From: Muribaculaceae bacterium
GTDB lineage: Bacteria; Bacteroidota; Bacteroidia; Bacteroidales; Muribaculaceae
DNA length: 50,411 nt
NCBI GenBank assembly: GCA_022510465.1
Contig: JAFLTJ010000004.1
Location: 10,641 to 61,051 of the forward strand
Reading direction: 5' to 3'
In this document: positions 1 to 8,056 of the stretch, one piece after another
How the letters are laid out: the number at the start of each line of letters is the position of its first letter
How positions within the stretch are numbered: position 1 is the stretch's first letter
The notes under the pieces: model-generated
Seen by the model: only the letters and a program-made list of their open reading frames with translations
Databases searched by the model: none
What the model was told of the DNA's origin: nothing
Program-made: the position numbers and the translations under genes

Positions 1-112
1 TGCCCCGCCTCCCGTCACACTGCGTCAGCCCGGAAAGCAGGCTTCCAACCCTGCGTCACCCCCGCGATTCCATTAATTCAGCTATAACACTGTTTCCAAT
101 TGATTTTTTTAT

Positions 113-120
113 TACCTTTG
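113..120 (+). promoter_or_regulatory. -7 promoter box (TACCTTTG) of gltX
   Basis: TACCTTTG matches the Bacteroidetes -7 consensus TAnnTTTG. Transcription should begin about four bases after it, near 124, so the GTG at 122 would lie outside the message and the ATG at 149 is the better gltX start. No clear -33 element is visible. Bases 1-112 upstream show no gene or other structure I can support. Confidence 0.6.
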
Positions 121-148
121 CGTGATTTTAAACGACAAAACACAAACT

Positions 149-1693
149 ATGAACCGAAAAGTCAGAGTAAGATTCGCTCCCTCACCAACGGGTCCTCTTC
201 ATATCGGCGGAGTTAGAACCGCCCTGTTCAACTACCTCTTTGCCCGTCAGAACGGCGGAGACATGATTTTACGCATCGAAGACACCGACTCCCGGAGATT
301 TGTTCCCGGTGCCGAAGAATACATAAACGAAGCCCTTAACTGGCTCGGAATCAAGATTGACGAGGGCGTCAACGAAGGTGGCGATTTTGGCCCGTATAAG
401 CAAAGCGAGCGCCGCGACATTTACCGCGAACACGTAAAAATGCTCCTCGACGCCGGGAAAGCATACTACGCTTTCGACACCCCCGACGAGCTGAACCAAG
501 CACGCGAAACAACGCCAAACTTTCAATACGACGCGTCTACTCGCAACCGGATGAGAAACTCGCTATCATTGTCGGCCGACGAAGTCCAAAATCTGATTTC
601 AAACGGTACACCCTACGTTGTGCGTTTCAAAATTCAGCCGGGACACGACGTTGAAGTCAACGACCTCCTTCGCGGCAAGGTTGTTATCAACTCAAGCATC
701 CTCGACGACAAAGTTTTATACAAAAGCGCCGACGACCTACCAACATACCATCTTGCCAACATCGTCGACGACCACCTCATGCAGATTACCCACGTCATCC
801 GTGGTGAAGAATGGCTGCCGTCAGCGCCGCTACATGTTCTTCTGTACGAGGCTTTTGGATGGGCCGACACACGCCCCGAGTTCGTGCATCTGCCACTGCT
901 GCTCAAACCCGACGGAAAGGGAAAACTCAGCAAGCGCGACGGTGACCGACTGGGATTCCCCGTTTTCCCGCTCGAATGGCACGACCCGAATACAGGCGAA
1001 ATTTCTGCCGGATACCGCGAGAACGGGTATCTCCCGCAAGCCGTTGTCAACTTCCTTGCCCTGCTGGGTTGGAATCCGGGCGACGACACCGAAATCATGT
1101 CTATGGACCAGCTTATCCAAAAGTTCTCCATACAACACTGCTCGCGTGCCGGCGCCAAATTCGCCTATGAGAAAGGCCGTTGGTTCAACCACGAATACCT
1201 CCTCAAGCTCGACGACCGAGAGCTGGCCGACATGTTCAAACCCGTCATGGAAAAAGAACTCGGCGTAAATCCTGCTACATTCGGCGATTCCTACATAACA
1301 AAAGCCATCGCAATGGTGAAAGCGCGTATCAATTTTGTCGCCGACCTCACCGCCCAGGCTCGGTTCTTCTTCATCCGACCTACTGAATACGAGGCCAAAT
1401 CAATCAAAAAACGTTGGACACCCGAGACCCCGGCGATACTCCGTGCTCTCCTCGACAAGATTGAGACAACCGGCTCGGTAGAAAGCAAGCCGACCGAAGA
1501 AAACATACTCGCATGGATTGAGCAAAACAACTACCACCTCGGAAACGTCATGAATGCTCTACGACTTGCGGTTGTTGGCGAATGCAAAGGCCCGCACATG
1601 TTCGACATCATTGAGCTTATGGGGCTTGACGAAATTCGCGCCCGCGTTGAAAAAGCCATCGAAGTTATCGGTGACGGCTCAGCTACAGCCTAA
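149..1693 (+). CDS. gltX: glutamyl-tRNA synthetase
   Basis: Class I aminoacyl-tRNA synthetase that charges tRNA-Glu with glutamate in the cytoplasm. The HIGH-type motif lies in [11 protein letters not shown] at about residues 11-21 and the KMSKS-type motif is KLSKR at about 259-263. It is followed by the extra segment ([14 protein letters not shown]) that I associate with Bacteroidetes GltX. At 514 residues the length is normal. The frame is open upstream to a GTG at 122, but the -7 promoter box at 113-120 puts the transcript start after that codon, so ATG 149 is preferred. It leads a tight same-strand run (waaA, argR, argC-like, WG protein) with gaps of 10-25 bases, so co-transcription is likely. 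Identity is secure. Confidence 0.97.
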   Translation: MNRKVRVRFAPSPTGPLHIGGVRTALFNYLFARQNGGDMILRIEDTDSRRFVPGAEEYINEALNWLGIKIDEGVNEGGDFGPYKQSERRDIYREHVKMLLDAGKAYYAFDTPDELNQARETTPNFQYDASTRNRMRNSLSLSADEVQNLISNGTPYVVRFKIQPGHDVEVNDLLRGKVVINSSILDDKVLYKSADDLPTYHLANIVDDHLMQITHVIRGEEWLPSAPLHVLLYEAFGWADTRPEFVHLPLLLKPDGKGKLSKRDGDRLGFPVFPLEWHDPNTGEISAGYRENGYLPQAVVNFLALLGWNPGDDTEIMSMDQLIQKFSIQHCSRAGAKFAYEKGRWFNHEYLLKLDDRELADMFKPVMEKELGVNPATFGDSYITKAIAMVKARINFVADLTAQARFFFIRPTEYEAKSIKKRWTPETPAILRALLDKIETTGSVESKPTEENILAWIEQNNYHLGNVMNALRLAVVGECKGPHMFDIIELMGLDEIRARVEKAIEVIGDGSATA

Positions 1694-1717
1694 AATCAAA
1701 ATACTCGCCTCAGCCGT

Positions 1718-3028
1718 ATGAACATCCTTTATCGGATAGGAATCGCAGCCTACTGTGGCGCTGTCAAAGTTGCATCCACCTGGAATATCAAAGCCCGGAA
1801 GATGCTTGAAGGACAGCGTGATACGGCGGCTCGCATCGATTCGCTTAACAGACTCTCCGAGAGCAACAAGACCAACAAGCGAATCTGGATTCACGCCGCA
1901 TCTTTAGGCGAGTTTGAACAGGGAAGGCCTCTGATAGAAAAAATACGCGAAGCCTTCCCCGACGCCATTATACTCCTCTCCTTCTTCTCCCCCTCGGGCA
2001 TGGAGGTCCGAAAAGATTACAACAAGGTCGATATGACTGTGTATCTGCCCTTTGACACAAAAGCAAACGCCCAAAGTTTCATTGAGTCGTTTGCTCCAAC
2101 TATGGCTATCTTCATCAAATACGAATTTTGGGGTAACTACTTGACCGAGCTTCACAAACGAAATATCCCAACTTTCTTGATTTCAGGCATATTCCGCAAA
2201 AACCAATGCTTCTTTATGCCATGGGGAGGCCTTTTCAGAAAAATGCTGCGATGCTTCACCCACCTGTTCCTGCAAAACCTCGCATCACAACAGCTACTAC
2301 GAAACATCGGCATCACAAACACCACCGTCACCGGCGACACGCGCCTCGACCGCGTAATTCAGATAATGCGCAAAACAGCTCAAAATGAAATCATTAACGA
2401 GTTTGCCGCCTCCGGGGAGAAAAACATTCTCATTGCCGGAAGCACATGGCCGGCCGATGAAACTTTGATATTTGACTGGCTTAAAAGGAACAATCAATAC
2501 CGCTCAATCATCGCCCCACACGAGTTTGACCAACAACGACTTAAATCATTGCTCTACAACCTCGGCGAAAACGCATACCTGCTCTCCGAGCTGCAACAAT
2601 ACCGGTCACAAAACAAATCAATACCCCCCGGCATTCGCCATATCGTCATCGACAGCTTCGGGTTGCTCGCCTCAATCTATCGATACGCCGCCATCGCCTA
2701 TGTTGGAGGCGGATTCGGCGCCGGCATACACAACATCAACGAAGCCGCCGTCTACGGAATTCCCGTGGTTTTTGGCCCAAATTATCAAAAATTCCGGGAG
2801 GCTACCGACCTCATCAACTTAGGAGCGGCTTTCCCTGTTTCTTCACAGAACGATTTTGACAACATTCTGGACAAACTTGCCCGGGATAAAGAATCACGCA
2901 TACAAGCCGGCGCGATTGCCCGAAAATACATAATGGACAATAGCGGCGCGACCGACCGGATTTTTACAACCCTATTCGATTACGACAATCCGCAAACACA
3001 TTTACACAATTACAACAAACACCTGTAA
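1718..3028 (+). CDS. waaA: 3-deoxy-D-manno-octulosonic acid (Kdo) transferase
   Basis: Adds Kdo to lipid A precursors from CMP-Kdo at the cytoplasmic face of the inner membrane, the first step of LPS core assembly (glycosyltransferase family 30). The 436-residue length fits the family. Recognisable family segments are IHAASLGEFEQ near residue 60, FIKYEFWGNY near 130, VTGDTRLDRV near 205, and the C-terminal nucleotide-sugar region AYVGGGFGAGIHN with NEAAVYGIPVVFGPN. The N-terminus is weakly hydrophobic and probably anchors it. It starts 25 bases after gltX and ends 15 bases before argR. The neighbourhood suggests operon sharing rather than a functional link to tRNA charging. Confidence 0.95.
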   Translation: MNILYRIGIAAYCGAVKVASTWNIKARKMLEGQRDTAARIDSLNRLSESNKTNKRIWIHAASLGEFEQGRPLIEKIREAFPDAIILLSFFSPSGMEVRKDYNKVDMTVYLPFDTKANAQSFIESFAPTMAIFIKYEFWGNYLTELHKRNIPTFLISGIFRKNQCFFMPWGGLFRKMLRCFTHLFLQNLASQQLLRNIGITNTTVTGDTRLDRVIQIMRKTAQNEIINEFAASGEKNILIAGSTWPADETLIFDWLKRNNQYRSIIAPHEFDQQRLKSLLYNLGENAYLLSELQQYRSQNKSIPPGIRHIVIDSFGLLASIYRYAAIAYVGGGFGAGIHNINEAAVYGIPVVFGPNYQKFREATDLINLGAAFPVSSQNDFDNILDKLARDKESRIQAGAIARKYIMDNSGATDRIFTTLFDYDNPQTHLHNYNKHL

Positions 3029-3042
3029 AACACCATTTTACC

Positions 3043-3588
3043 ATGATTGCAAATAAAAAATCACGACTTAACCATATCGTTGATATCCTTAACAACAACA
3101 CCATTTCCAACCAGGAAGAACTCCTCTTGCTGTTGACACAGAGAGGCATAACCGTCACGCAGGCAACCCTTTCGCGAGACCTCAAACGGTTGCACACCAC
3201 CAAAATCACCGACAAAAACGGCCATTACCGATACGTCATTACCGATACCGATTCCTGGCCGGAACAATACAAAAAAAACACGGCCACCACGGCCAATTAC
3301 AACATCCCCCGCTCGCCGCTGCAACCAATGTCGATGACAATATCCAACAACATGATTGTTCTGAAAACACGCAACGGATATGCAAGCGGACTCGCATACG
3401 ACATCGACACCCTCGCCTCAGGGCACATCCTCGGCACTATTGCCGGAACCGACACTGTTTTTGTGGTTGTTAACCCAAATTCATCCCGGCAAGACATCAT
3501 TAACGCTTTGTCGCCCGTCGTTTCCTCCGATTTGTGCGAAAAAGCATTTCTCGACTATTCACATCTTTCTAACAGTATCGTTCCATAA
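3043..3588 (+). CDS. argR: ArgR-type arginine repressor, altered effector motif
   Basis: Transcription factor that in the family binds L-arginine as a hexamer and controls arginine genes. The N-terminal winged helix is clear, with TQATLSRDLKRL at residues 39-50. The C-terminal oligomerisation and arginine-binding domain follows a longer than usual linker (about 65-100). At 181 residues it is longer than the roughly 150-160 typical of the family. The conserved effector motif, normally GTIAGDDT, reads GTIAGTDT at 131-138, so the first of the two arginine-contacting aspartates is a threonine. It precedes the catalytically degenerate argC homologue by 15 bases. It may respond to arginine weakly or to another ligand; family assignment is secure, ligand is not. 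Confidence 0.9.
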   Translation: MIANKKSRLNHIVDILNNNTISNQEELLLLLTQRGITVTQATLSRDLKRLHTTKITDKNGHYRYVITDTDSWPEQYKKNTATTANYNIPRSPLQPMSMTISNNMIVLKTRNGYASGLAYDIDTLASGHILGTIAGTDTVFVVVNPNSSRQDIINALSPVVSSDLCEKAFLDYSHLSNSIVP

Positions 3589-3603
3589 ACAACAAATAAA
3601 CAA

Positions 3604-4575
3604 ATGATTAGAACCGGAATTATTGGTGGCTCACATTTTCAGGCCGGAGAGTTAATCAGACTGCTCATAAATCATCCCGACGTCGAAATTTCTTGGATTC
3701 ATTCATCCGACAACGCCGGGCGCAGAATCACCGACATCCATCGTGGTCTTATCGGAGACTGCTATCTCCGATTTACCGACAATCTTGATGTCGACAATAT
3801 CGACATGCTGTTCCTTTGCATGAACAATGGAGAAGCCCGGAATTTCATCCTTGCAAATCCATTGCCCGAAACGCTCAAAATCATCGATTTATCTTCAGAT
3901 TTCAGGCTTGCCGACCAAGCCTCCGATTTTGTTTACGGGCTCCCCGAACTAAACCGCAAACCCATGGTACGAGGAGCATTACACGTTGCCAACCCGGGAA
4001 ACATTGCAACCGCCGTTTCGCTCGCGCTGCTCCCCTTAGCCAAAGAACTGCGCGTTGAGGGCGACATTCACGTAACCGCAATAACAGCCACTTCCGACGC
4101 AGATACAACGCCGGCAATCGCCTCGGCATACTCCAGCGTCAGCAACAATATCACACTGTTCAATCCACTTACCCACAGCCAGCTGCCCGAGATTAATCAA
4201 ACAATCCGCACCCTCAGTCCCAACTGGAACGGCCGGCTGAATCTCATCCCCTTGTTAGGTCCCATTTCTCGCGGAACCGTAGCCATTGTTTACATGGACA
4301 GCGACCTTGACGCAAACCAGGCGCAGCAAATCTTTGAAGACTATTACAGCGACCACAACTTCACATTCCTATCCGACACTCAGCCCGACATCAAAGATGT
4401 TGTCAACACAAACAAATGCATCCTGCACATCGACAAAATCGACAACAAATTAGTCATAACATCCGTTATCGACAACCTGCTGAAAGGCTGCGCCGGCACA
4501 GCAATCCACAACATGAACCTCCTTTTCGGGTTGCAGGAGCGTGTTGGCCTGTTATTGAAATCTTCTGCATTCTAA
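3604..4575 (+). CDS. ArgC homologue lacking the catalytic cysteine (putative pseudoenzyme)
   Basis: Homologue of N-acetyl-gamma-glutamyl-phosphate reductase, the third step of arginine synthesis. The 323-residue frame is intact and full length, and the C-terminus is well conserved (VVNTNKCILHI, IDNLLKG, IHNMNLLFG). The active site is not. The NPGC motif that carries the nucleophilic cysteine reads NPGN (Asn133, codon AAC). The N-terminal GxxGYTG/A dinucleotide motif reads GGSHFQAG (8-15). The SGxSGAG region reads ATSDADTTP (162-170). The HxHxPEI motif reads HSQLPEI (191-197). It cannot work by the known covalent thioester mechanism. It directly follows an ArgR whose effector motif is also changed. 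An intact frame with a conserved fold suggests a binding or regulatory role; that is inference. Confidence 0.85.
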   Translation: MIRTGIIGGSHFQAGELIRLLINHPDVEISWIHSSDNAGRRITDIHRGLIGDCYLRFTDNLDVDNIDMLFLCMNNGEARNFILANPLPETLKIIDLSSDFRLADQASDFVYGLPELNRKPMVRGALHVANPGNIATAVSLALLPLAKELRVEGDIHVTAITATSDADTTPAIASAYSSVSNNITLFNPLTHSQLPEINQTIRTLSPNWNGRLNLIPLLGPISRGTVAIVYMDSDLDANQAQQIFEDYYSDHNFTFLSDTQPDIKDVVNTNKCILHIDKIDNKLVITSVIDNLLKGCAGTAIHNMNLLFGLQERVGLLLKSSAF

Positions 4576-4584
4576 GTCGCGACT

Positions 4585-5013
4585 ATGAAACACCTCAAAT
4601 CGCTCATAATCTGCATTTTCGCAGCGACAACCCTTTCACTGTCGGCTTTCGAGCTAACTCCGCTTCAAGGCATTAACGGCATGTGGGGATATCAGAACGT
4701 CAGCGGGGTCATGGTTATAAAACCGAAATATGACCAGGCCAGGCCGTTTCACGAAGGGCTTGCCGCCGTGTGCCGTGACGGGAAATGGGGTTTCATCAAC
4801 CAGCAGGGGCGCATTACCGTCAAACTGATGTATCAAGCCTGCGAAAACTATCTTAACGGATATGCTGTCGTCAAGCGCGATGGCAAATGGGGTGCCGTCA
4901 ACAGCAACGGCGTCGAAGAAGTTCCATGCCGGTTTGAATCGCCCGCCGACCTTCAGAATCTGATTGTTATAACCAACGGCTCCGAAAAAACAATCATGAA
5001 AGCCGACGACTGA
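4585..5013 (+). CDS. secreted WG-repeat protein
   Basis: A 142-residue protein with an N-terminal signal peptide (about residues 1-20, ending ...LSLSAFE) and three WG/KWG repeats: WGYQNVSG, KWGFINQQG and KWGAVNSNG, each about 45 residues apart and each followed by a hydrophobic stretch ending in a K-Y or R-F type step. WG repeats form beta-propeller-like folds and probably bind other proteins or glycans; no enzyme activity is expected. It is the last gene of the gltX run, 10 bases after the argC homologue. Its 3' end overlaps the convergent symporter gene by 20 bases. The exact role is unknown. Confidence 0.8.
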   Translation: MKHLKSLIICIFAATTLSLSAFELTPLQGINGMWGYQNVSGVMVIKPKYDQARPFHEGLAAVCRDGKWGFINQQGRITVKLMYQACENYLNGYAVVKRDGKWGAVNSNGVEEVPCRFESPADLQNLIVITNGSEKTIMKADD

Positions 5014-6178
5014 CATCCCCCTTTTTGCCAAAATATCGGTCGATAATCATTGCCAACGCCCCGTCGCCGGTTACGTTACACGCCGTTCCAAAGCTGTCCA
5101 TGGCAATATACAACGCTATCATCAGCGCATTTTGAGCATCGGTAAAGCCAAGTATTGACGATAACAGACCAAGGCTTGCCATTATCGCTCCTCCGGGTAT
5201 TCCGGGCGCCGCTATGATTGTGATTCCAAGCATCGCCGTAAAATGAATAAACATCGGCAAATCATACGGGATTCCCTGCATTATCATCATTGCCAGCGCA
5301 CACGCCACTATCTTCAACGTACTGCCCGACATGTGAATCGTGGCACACAAGGGCACTACAAACCCTGCTATATCCTCGCTAACTCCCATTTTGACAGCAC
5401 GTTCAAGCGTCACCGGAATTGTTGCTGCCGATGACTGTGTTCCCAATGCCGTCAGGTAGGCTGGAAACATCGTGCGCAACATCGTCAAAGGATTTCGCCC
5501 GGCCAATAATCCGGCAACACAATACTGAAGCAAAAGGATAAAAACGTGCAGAATAAAAATAACAACTATGATTTTGCTAAACGTTATCACAATGCCCGCC
5601 ACCTCGCCGGTAAAAGTCATAACAACAAAAATTCCAAAGATGTAAACCGGCAACAACGGCAAAACAATTCCACGTATCGCCTTAACCACAATCTCCCGAA
5701 ACTCATCAAATCCGGCAGAAAGCACTTTTGCACCCGAATAGGCAATTCCGAGTCCAATTAAGAACGACAACACCAGCGCCGTTGTCACCGCCATCATCGC
5801 CGGAATCTCAACCCTGAAAAATGGCTCTACCGCCTGCGCTGCGACAATACTGCCGTTTGCTAAATTACCGTGAATCAGATTCGGAAACGTCAACGCACCC
5901 GTCGCATACGACAGCATTCCGGCCAAAAGCGTCGCCGCGTAGGCCAGCGCCGCCGTCACAATCAGCAGCCTCCCCGCCTTCGAGCCTATTGACGCTATCG
6001 CCGGAGTTACAAACCCTATGATAATCAACGGAATCATAAACCCGAGGAAAGACCCGAAGACAGTATTAAAAGTTGACGCCAGGCGCGCCCCCCACTCCGG
6101 AACAATCCACCCAATCGCAATTCCGATTACAATTGCCAGCCCTATACGGCCCAAAAGCGAAATTCGTATCTTTTTCAT
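4994..6178 (-). CDS. DAACS-family dicarboxylate/amino acid:cation symporter, probably for a neutral substrate
   Basis: Inner-membrane sodium- or proton-coupled symporter of the glutamate transporter fold, 394 residues with about eight hydrophobic segments and two re-entrant hairpins. The first hairpin motif appears as LGTQSSAATIPVT, the segment-7 motif as ATIHMSGS instead of the usual NMDGT, and the last segment as MDSFGTACNVTGD. In acidic amino-acid transporters that last segment carries an arginine (RTxxNVTGD) that binds the side-chain carboxylate; here the position is glycine. This argues for a neutral amino acid rather than glutamate, aspartate or succinate. The stop overlaps the convergent WG protein gene. 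A -7 promoter box lies about 30 bases upstream of the start. Confidence 0.88.
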   Translation of the reverse strand: MKKIRISLLGRIGLAIVIGIAIGWIVPEWGARLASTFNTVFGSFLGFMIPLIIIGFVTPAIASIGSKAGRLLIVTAALAYAATLLAGMLSYATGALTFPNLIHGNLANGSIVAAQAVEPFFRVEIPAMMAVTTALVLSFLIGLGIAYSGAKVLSAGFDEFREIVVKAIRGIVLPLLPVYIFGIFVVMTFTGEVAGIVITFSKIIVVIFILHVFILLLQYCVAGLLAGRNPLTMLRTMFPAYLTALGTQSSAATIPVTLERAVKMGVSEDIAGFVVPLCATIHMSGSTLKIVACALAMMIMQGIPYDLPMFIHFTAMLGITIIAAPGIPGGAIMASLGLLSSILGFTDAQNALMIALYIAMDSFGTACNVTGDGALAMIIDRYFGKKGDVSRRLS

Positions 6179-6210
6179 AATTCACAAAACGGTCTGTCTC
6201 AATTTATTTG

Positions 6211-6218
6211 CAAATATA
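6211..6218 (-). promoter_or_regulatory. -7 promoter box (TATATTTG) of the DAACS symporter
   Basis: On the minus strand this reads TATATTTG, a match to TAnnTTTG. The predicted transcript start near 6207 leaves a leader of about 30 bases before the symporter ATG at 6178. The -33 element is not clear. Confidence 0.5.
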
Positions 6219-6323
6219 ATCAAAGATTTGGACAATACGCCAATTTCTATATCATCGGTAGTTCACAGATGTCATTTTGTGACCATTTTAGCCTTATTGC
6301 TTTTATTTTGTTAGAGAATTTAC

Positions 6324-6331
6324 TAACTTTG
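6324..6331 (+). promoter_or_regulatory. -7 promoter box (TAACTTTG) of the NSS symporter
   Basis: TAACTTTG matches the Bacteroidetes -7 consensus and lies 24 bases before the ATG at 6356. It is divergent from the symporter promoter at 6211-6218. Confidence 0.55.
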
Positions 6332-6355
6332 CGCCATAAATTCAGATAAAAAAGC

Positions 6356-7708
6356 ATGAAAGCAAAATTTGGGTCAAAAATAGGATTGGTAGCCGCCACA
6401 GTTGGTTCGGCGGTTGGATTGGGCAATATATGGCGATTTCCGGCCGAAGCACAGGCCAATGGAGGCGCTGCATTTCTCCTGCTCTATATCGCCTGCGTTT
6501 TCCTGCTCGGAATCCCCGTGATGGTGTCTGAATTTGCATTGGGCCGCGGAGGACAAAGCGATGCCGTAGGGTCATTCAAAAACCTCGGAGCCTCCAAGCC
6601 CTGGTGGAGCGTCGGAGCCCTTGCGGTTCTCGCCAGCTACATGATTTTATGCTTTTACATGGTAGTTGCCGGATGGACTTTTGAATACCTCTGGCAATCA
6701 ATTACCGGCAGCCTTTACGACGGCATTGACAGCGCCACGTCAGCCCCGTTTGCAGCCAAAATGAACGGATTTATCGCCGACGGATGGAACGCATCGATAA
6801 ACACCTACATCGTGCTGGCGCTGAACATCGGGATACTGCTTTTCGGCGTCAGAAAAGGCATTGAGCGACTAAGCAACATAATGATGCCGCTGCTGTTTAT
6901 CCTCCTGCTCGTTTTCTGCGGAGTTGCCTTGACACTTGACCGCGCTTCCGACGGCGTGGAATTTTTTCTAAACCCCGATTTTTCAAAAATCACACCCCGG
7001 GTAGCCTTAAACGCTCTCGGGCAAGCATTCTTCTCCCTTTCGCTGGGAATGGGCATTTTGATTACTTACGCATCCTACTATCCGCCAACAACAATCCTTA
7101 CCCGCACTGCTCTCACCGTCTCTCTGCTCGACATGCTTGTTGCCATCCTGATGGGCATGATTATTTTCCCGGCCGTCATGACATTCAACCTCACCGGCGA
7201 AGGCCTTGAGGGAGCCTCCCTCGTGTTCATCACCCTTCCCGAGGTATTCACCCACATGCCCGGCACACAGCTATGGTCAATCCTATTCTTCCTGCTGCTA
7301 ATGGTGGCTGCGCTAACGTCAACCATCTCTATTTCAGAAGTTTCCATAGCCTTTTTGCAAGACCGTTTCAAGTTGTCGCGCGTCAAAGCCGTGCTCATGG
7401 CAATGTTGCCGCTGATTCTGTTCAGCACCATCTGCGCCTACTCCCAGAGCGACTCTTTCAGCGACATCCGCATCGCCGGAATGACAATCTTCGACACCCT
7501 TGACTTCCTGGCAACAAATATCTGTCTGCCAATAGGGTCCATTTTCCTTTGCATTTATGTTGGATGGTTTGCCCCGAAAGGGTTTCTGTACCGCGAGCTG
7601 ACCAACGACGGCGATGTTACCTCCCACGTGTTCAACGTATTGCTGTTTATCGTCAGATATGTAGCCCCGATTCTCATCGGGCTCATCCTCATCGGCGTAT
7701 TTATTTGA
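6356..7708 (+). CDS. sodium-dependent NSS (neurotransmitter:sodium symporter) family transporter
   Basis: Inner-membrane Na+-coupled amino-acid transporter of the LeuT fold, 450 residues with about eleven hydrophobic segments. The family signature at the first helix is very clear: GLVAATVGSAVGLGNIWRFP at residues 10-29, with the unwound helix region that binds sodium and substrate, followed by NGGAAFLLLY and the conserved FALGRGGQ loop. The length fits bacterial homologues such as TnaT and MhsT. The substrate cannot be read from the sequence; aromatic or branched amino acids are the usual choices. It begins a same-strand series that continues 7 bases later with a small membrane protein. Confidence 0.93.
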   Translation: MKAKFGSKIGLVAATVGSAVGLGNIWRFPAEAQANGGAAFLLLYIACVFLLGIPVMVSEFALGRGGQSDAVGSFKNLGASKPWWSVGALAVLASYMILCFYMVVAGWTFEYLWQSITGSLYDGIDSATSAPFAAKMNGFIADGWNASINTYIVLALNIGILLFGVRKGIERLSNIMMPLLFILLLVFCGVALTLDRASDGVEFFLNPDFSKITPRVALNALGQAFFSLSLGMGILITYASYYPPTTILTRTALTVSLLDMLVAILMGMIIFPAVMTFNLTGEGLEGASLVFITLPEVFTHMPGTQLWSILFFLLLMVAALTSTISISEVSIAFLQDRFKLSRVKAVLMAMLPLILFSTICAYSQSDSFSDIRIAGMTIFDTLDFLATNICLPIGSIFLCIYVGWFAPKGFLYRELTNDGDVTSHVFNVLLFIVRYVAPILIGLILIGVFI

Positions 7709-7715
7709 CAAAAAA

Positions 7716-8012
7716 ATGGCCGAAATTTTCTCATCGCGCGAGCGCCGCGGGCTTATCGCTCTGCTGATTATTCTGGCGATTATCGCCGGATGCATCCTTT
7801 TGTCGGAACGACAGCCAACATCAAAAGTGGATAACCGCCGTGACGCCGACACTGCCGTCACCATTCTCGCCCCGACACCGCCCGACACCACCTCCTCTAC
7901 GCGAAAGCAACACAAGAAAACTCCCGGGAAACACTCCACCCGAAAATCAGACACACCCCGCCCCGAACGCCGCGAACGCAGTTTCCTTGACGAAGCGGTA
8001 AACAAACCTTAG
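7716..8012 (+). CDS. small single-pass membrane protein, ComEA-anchor-like N-terminus
   Basis: A 98-residue protein. The N-terminus (SSRERRGLIALLIILAII at residues 5-22) is a short charged segment followed by one membrane helix, and it resembles the start of the helix-hairpin-helix ComEA-like proteins of Bacteroidetes. The rest is a hydrophilic tail rich in Pro, Thr, Lys and Arg (about 30-98) with no helix-hairpin-helix motif. It starts 7 bases after the NSS symporter and ends 44 bases before folP, which has its own promoter. The tail looks disordered and would face the periplasm if the positive-inside rule holds. Function unknown; it could be a cut-down anchor derived from a ComEA-like gene. 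Confidence 0.6.
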   Translation: MAEIFSSRERRGLIALLIILAIIAGCILLSERQPTSKVDNRRDADTAVTILAPTPPDTTSSTRKQHKKTPGKHSTRKSDTPRPERRERSFLDEAVNKP

Positions 8013-8019
8013 ATACAAC

Positions 8020-8050
8020 TTGGGAGTAACAAATTTTTGTTGTAACTTCG
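8020..8050 (+). promoter_or_regulatory. folP promoter, leaderless type
   Basis: A TTG at 8020-8022, a 20-base spacer and TAACTTCG at 8043-8050 (one mismatch to TAnnTTTG) form a Bacteroidetes-type promoter. The predicted start of transcription (about 8054-8057) coincides with the GTG/ATG start codons of folP, leaving essentially no leader. Confidence 0.55.
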
Positions 8051-8056
8051 CGAGTG

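Noticed and set aside
122-148. GTG start for gltX giving 9 extra residues
   Set aside because: It lies immediately after the -7 box at 113-120, before the expected transcript start, and the family begins near ATG 149.
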